Below, piece by piece: positions 59,291 through 64,000 of a stretch of 64,000 bases of DNA. The stretch's first letter is position 1. Every line of letters begins with the position of its first letter. The notes beneath the pieces are model-generated. The model did not search any database, was not told the DNA's origin, and was given only the letters and a program-made list of their open reading frames with translations. This DNA comes from Lineolata rhizophorae (lineage: Eukaryota > Ascomycota > Dothideomycetes > Lineolatales > Lineolataceae). The stretch spans positions 254,904 through 318,903 of the forward strand of contig MU001673.1 in NCBI GenBank assembly GCA_010093515.1, given 5' to 3'. A program made the position numbers and the translations under genes.

Positions 59291-59846
59291 ATGTCCTCCG
59301 ACGCCGACTACGAGGCGTTCCTGAACAAGGCCAACCAGGACGTTGGCGGCGGAGGCGGCGGGAGCGCCAACATGGCGGCGGGGGGGAAGAAGAAGGTCGG
59401 CACGCGCGCCGTGACGGCGGAGGTGCCGGCTGGGCTGGCGCGTGTGGACGAGTTCTTCGTGTCGGATGCGGACGAGCCGTTTGAGCCGGTCAGTCTGGCG
59501 TGGGGAGGCGGGATGCCGGATGAAGGTGAGAGGCCTGTTTCGTAGCACTAGTGTGTTGAGGGGTGTGGAGAGATTTGAGGACGAATGCTAAATTTGCGGG
59601 TTTGTGGCAGGCCAGCTCGCGGAACTCATCGAGCATGACGGCCAAGTGGAGACTATCTCGGCGAAGGACTTCGATCCGCAAGGACAGTATGGTAATGTGG
59701 TTGCTGCCGTTAAGGAAGCGGGTAGCAGCGAAGTGGGCTTCTTCAGAGTTCCGCATGGGAGCACTAGGGCCGAATACTATGTAGTGAGTTTGGACAAGAA
59801 AGGTAAAAGACTAGTAGGCATGAAGGCATTGGCGGTCGAAACATAG
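59291..59846 (+). CDS. Small orphan protein, probably cytosolic or nuclear
   Basis: Two exons (59291-59525 and 59611-59846) encode 156 residues; the 85-base intron (GTGAGA...GGCAG) keeps frame and yields PDEGQLAELIEHDG. The start ATG (MSSDADYEAFLNKANQDVG) is preceded by CGGTCAGC. After a Gly/Ala-rich linker comes VPAGLARVDEFFVSDADEPFEPVSLAW, and the second exon forms a compact alpha/beta domain (AKDFDPQGQYGNVVAAVKEAG, GFFRVPHGSTRAEYYVVSLDKKGKRLVGMKALAVET). There is no signal peptide, membrane segment or known catalytic motif. The character of the second half suggests a conserved fungal family that I know only as hypothetical. The frame is open upstream to 58,997 without a credible earlier start. 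Confidence 0.75.
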
Positions 59847-62800
59847 GCTGGACGGCCATCGTCTAGTTTGCTTTTTGCATGGGATAGCGCTGCCTAGAGA
59901 TATCTGTGTGTTTCCTTGGCTCATGGCTAAGGCTGGAGCAAAAGGCTTCCTGTTCCAGATGAAAGATGCACACATATTTCTATGATTCAATTGTTTATCG
60001 TATGGAAATAGGACGATCGAAACAGGCCTTGAGACAGCTCTTTCCAGTTTACCTTGATACATGTGCAGTTTACCAAAACTGCAGTTATAGTCCAAACTAT
60101 ATGCTCCAGCCAAAGCACTCGCCAAGAGTGAAAGAGCATTGGAAGTGCTTGCAGGTCAACGCCATAACGCTACTTCATCATAGTCAGATCTAAAATGCGG
60201 AGCAGTAAAAAAAAAAAAAAGTAGGATAAGCGCCTGGATCTGGATGGATGCACAAGTGCGTCTTGCCTACAAATACGGAGTACCTGTAGGCCTTTATTTG
60301 GTGGTTGGGACACTAGAACACCATCGCGGCCCGTCGGATTACTCACACGTCCCCCTTCTGTATTGGAGGCAGAGGACCGTCGTTTATTCAGCCCCGAATT
60401 ATTTAGCGACCAGTAGAGAGCTACGAATGTGAAATGAGCTAAGACGAGGGAGGTAAGTCGAATGGTTTAGTCATGATTAGAGTCGCTAGGCTAGAAAAAT
60501 CTTACGACGATAACTTTAGTTCTCGCGCCGTTCCTAGTTCGTGGCAATGAGCCAGGTTAGCGGTAAATGCTAGGATGTACGCAAGTTCAACCAGCACGTG
60601 AAACAGGTAAGAAGCTTAATCAACGATCGACCGGTAGGCCTGTCGCAGTGTCATTTGGCCGTCCCTCGCAGAATGGTCCGATGATAGCGGGCATGTAATT
60701 TTGATTGAGGGATAGCCGGTTTGGTCAATATAAGACGATTGCGCGGGGCCAATGGCGGGCCGAATCCGGGGCTCGTACCTGCCTACTCGGCATATGAAGG
60801 CCAGCTTGGCGTTCCGGCTTGGGAAATGCGGGCGGGTGTGTTTTAAACGACGTGCGGGCTGGTGTGGAAGGCTGCAATTGCGGTTGCAGGGGAACGCATG
60901 GCGCACGCGGTCAGATCTTAAAATGTTCCTCACGGCGATGGAAGGCCTGGTTCCGCTTCTTGAAGTGGGCTACGACGGGTTCCGTCAAGCTTATTGGCAT
61001 CCGGCCCTAATATCTGATGTCTAGAGAATGGCGTAACCTTGGTGCGGAGTGCTCTAGCCTCTAGCACGTACATGTACTCGCGCAGAGTGCTATCACTCCA
61101 CGTACTACTCCGTACAGCGTGCTCTACCTACCCGGGTATGTGCTAAAACCAACCGGTACGCCTAGACGCCTTCGTACCGTGGATTCCCAGCCGGCCGACG
61201 AATGGTGCCGGAACGGCCGGGGCCATTCTCGAGCAACGCGTGGCTAGGGAGGTGGAAACGGGCGGGCTGAGGATGTGGCATCGTGACCGCGCAGGAAGCG
61301 GGACCCTACCACGACTACGGCCCACGGGAGACGGGTCAGATCGCTGGGCTCGAACCAGGCGTCCGTCCACTCTCAGCGGCTCCACACAACACACCCCACC
61401 GACAGGCCGGCCGCCATCCACCCGCCAGCCACCCGACCGCCCCTTGGCCTCTTGGCCGCCGCCGCCGCCGCCACCACCACTTGACGGCACAGCCTGTTCC
61501 AGAGCCCGCAAGACAAAGGCTCGGTCGTACGCACGACGGCTGATTCGAAAGTGAGCCTCAATCAGCGCGCGAGCCAATCGAGACGCGGACGATCCACGTT
61601 TCCACTCTGTGGAGCCGGGTCGCCGCCCACAGGTGTCATCCGCCGTTGGCCTCGAGCTGACGATTGGCCGCCGGCCACGGCTGTTCCCTTGGGAGAGCCA
61701 CCCCCTTTCCCTGGTTCCCTGCAACCCCCCACCCCGCGCCCTGCTAAAAAGAAGAAAAGACGGCGTAAGGCGCCAAGTTGCGGGAAGGAGTTGGGAAACA
61801 AGCTCAAAGAGCGCGGATGAGCCCATCAACTCCCACTGCAGATTACAGAGTTGTGCAAGCTCACCTTGTCCCCTTATTATTACTCATGTACCGAGGATGG
61901 CAGTCATCGTGACGTCGCGACGAGAACCACCATATCTTGCATGTCGGTCTTTGAAGATAAAGTAGGCCTGAAACCCAAATTTATTTAATTTTTTTTCCCT
62001 AGAGATAGAAGCCGATCGCTCACGCACCGTGCGCGATCCTGGGGAGGGGGCGCGCCCTTCCATCGGTCGGCGGCCGAGTTCGCATCATAGACACGTTACG
62101 AAGCCATACCTGTCACGACCTAGTCGTAGGTACAAGGCGACGAACCGCGGGCCAACCCTTCCGGGCGAATCGCAATGACTTGGAAAGCGTTTTATGTACC
62201 GGTAATTTTCTTCTGCTTGACAGGGGCATGCGCGTCATTTGCGACCAGCCCTTGGACACATCCGGGCTGGGCCCCCGATCGGCGGCAGCCGTCGTCCTTC
62301 GTTCGAAACACGAGCGGGCGGCGGGCGGGCGGGCAAGTGGCTCTTGCGTCAGCGCAGGCGCGGAGGGGCGGAGCACACAAGGGTCTTGACCCGTTCGGGA
62401 TGGGGCCGGAAAGGGCCGCCCGGCCTTGCTCGACGGATGCCAAGCCCGCCAAGCCAGGCTTCGCTCTTGCTTTTCTTCGCGTGGTTCCTCGCCGGGCGCC
62501 GCACGGAGCTACAGTAGGTATGTACATTGGGGAGGGAGGGGTGTCTGGGTGCTTGCAGGGGCCCGCCGCGCCGAAACCCCAACTCGGCCATGGCCCGGGT
62601 CATTCCCGCTCGCATCGGCCGGAGCGCCATCGCCAACACGCAGCCAGCCGCTGGGCGATGGCTTTCTGCCAGGCAGCTCCATGCCCCAGCATTCACTTAG
62701 TAAGGCGTGCCTTGGCATTGGTACGGGGTGTCGCTTTGACTTTCTTGGCAACCTGCCTCGGCTGTGGATACAGGACGGAGGTAGGCCGCAGCCTTTGTTG

Positions 62801-64000
62801 GGCAAGGCAAGGGAAGCACAAGTACCTGGACTCATATACCGAGCATCTATCGGGTGGTAAGTACAATACGTAGATCGGTCGGCGCCATGGATGGCTGCGA
62901 GCCTGCGACAAGAGGGCCCGGCTGATTGCACGGGGTGTGTTACGGGGTGGCAGGTGCAGAAAACGAGATGTGGGTGGGGCGGGCGGCCGATGGCGGCCGG
63001 CGGGCTTGCCTGCGGCGAGCCACAGCGCACGCCGGCGACCCACCTCTGCAGATGTGTGTGCCCCAGGCCTTCATGCAGATCCACGCACAGGGCGCCACCG
63101 TCCTGCAGCCGTCGCCAACAAGGGAGCGCCCGGCCACAGCGTGCGTTTGCCCGCATTCGCATGCCGTGGACTGATGCGGTGGAGGCCAATTCTCTCCGGC
63201 CTGTCAGCCCCGTGGCCGACATCACGGGGAGGCAACCCGAGAAAAAAAAGAAAAACCGAAAAAAAAAAAGTAAAGAAAAGCGAAGGGCAAGATCGGAAGA
63301 AATACCCATCGCACGTCTTACTCGCTGCGCCGGCCGACTTGGCCGCCTCCCGCTTCGAGTGCCAACGAATACTATCGCAAGAGCAGGGTACGCCCCAGAA
63401 ACGGCGATGACAGCCAACACAGACGGGGCGTACAACTAGGTGGTAGGTAATTGCCCGCTATTAAGTACATACACACACCCCCAGCCCAGTCGGGACGTGC
63501 GAGTTTCGCCGTCCGGGCCGCCGCGTGCCCTGCGGACGGCCCCGGTCTTGCTGCTGCCGGGCTGCGGCTCGACCGTTCATTCCCGCGCCCTCGGCTCTTT
63601 GAGGTGACGGGACGCAAGTGGCAGCGACCAGCCAGGCAACGATGGCTATATGTAGAGACTGGCGCAAGGCCCGCGCGTGCACGCCCAGCCTCGCCCGAGG
63701 AAGAAACGAAGCACTAGCACATACGTAGTGTGTACTAATAAGCCCGGCCGGGTGTGTCTCACGGCTCGCACATGCAGTCGCTGCGTCGCTACTATTTCTG
63801 AGATGCACGAATGACAAAGCGGAGCGCGAGACCTCCTCCCGGAACCGGGATGGTACCGGCTAGCTATGGTGCTCGCACACATAGGCTGAGAGGGAGCGAA
63901 GGAACGATGTGTACGTCGCACAGGGCCCGGCCCCCGCACGCTGGAGCCGCCTGGCTGGCCGGCTGCCTGCCTACTAGGGGACGGGACGACGGCCTCGCCG
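59847..64000. other. Gene-free right end with GC-rich blocks and A-runs
   Basis: I see no protein gene, tRNA or rRNA. From about 61,200 to 64,000 GC-rich blocks keep all frames open. There is an A-run at about 60208-60221, a CCG run at about 61456-61476 and an A-rich block at about 63241-63290. The palindromic 9-mer TACGGAGTA/TACTCCGTA is at 60274-60282 and 61106-61114. A gene starting beyond the right edge could use this region as its leader. Confidence 0.5.

Noticed and set aside
62509-63435. 308-residue minus-strand ORF near the right edge
   Set aside because: Contains a poly-Phe run from an A-rich simple repeat and otherwise low-information sequence; no homology is recognisable.

Overview
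The window looks like nuclear DNA of a filamentous ascomycete (Pezizomycotina). Genes are split by short introns of about 53 to 106 bases with GT...CTAAC...AG signals. They are spaced by 0.7 to 4 kb of gene-poor DNA. The gene set is typical of moulds: a Kre6/Skn1 glucan-synthesis protein, a GPI-anchored class III chitinase, a FACT subunit, a cytochrome P450, an old yellow enzyme and a giant ankyrin protein. The class within Pezizomycotina cannot be fixed from the sequence alone.

Layout. At the left edge (1-61, minus) is the beginning of what looks like a pogo/Fot1-type transposase, with two tandem 17-bp repeats next to its probable terminus. Next come a glycine-rich orphan protein (768-3402, minus), a secreted lactonase-fold protein (5781-7132, plus), a disordered coiled-coil protein (8637-11213, minus; first exon unresolved), a GPI-anchored GH18 chitinase with a Ser/Ala linker broken by an assembly gap (14966-18114, plus), a DHA1-like MFS transporter with a very long central loop (20310-23046, plus) and a small single-pass membrane protein (24469-25313, plus). 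A gene-poor stretch with a possible gene remnant (25876-26710) follows.

The middle holds the Kre6/Skn1 homologue (29404-31650, plus), a mitochondrial-carrier-family protein (33390-35003, minus) that shares a 368-bp divergent promoter with SPT16 (35372-38610, plus), and a bHLH factor with an SREBP-type tyrosine (40588-41944, plus). The right part has an old yellow enzyme (43840-45018) and a P450 (47026-48742), possibly functionally linked, then an AAA ATPase with one irregular splice junction (49426-51926), a 1,779-residue ankyrin protein with an unusual N-terminal domain (52899-58454) and a 156-residue conserved-looking orphan (59291-59846). The last 4 kb show no convincing gene.

Working together: the chitinase and the Kre6/Skn1 protein both act on the cell wall. 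SPT16 and the bHLH protein act on chromatin and transcription. The OYE and P450 form a plausible small oxidative pair, but no backbone synthase of a metabolite cluster is visible. The least ordinary item is the ankyrin protein, whose head domain carries a G-S...D-V-D...D-V-D pattern that might be a nucleotidyltransferase fold. I see no rRNA, no CRISPR array and no convincing tRNA.
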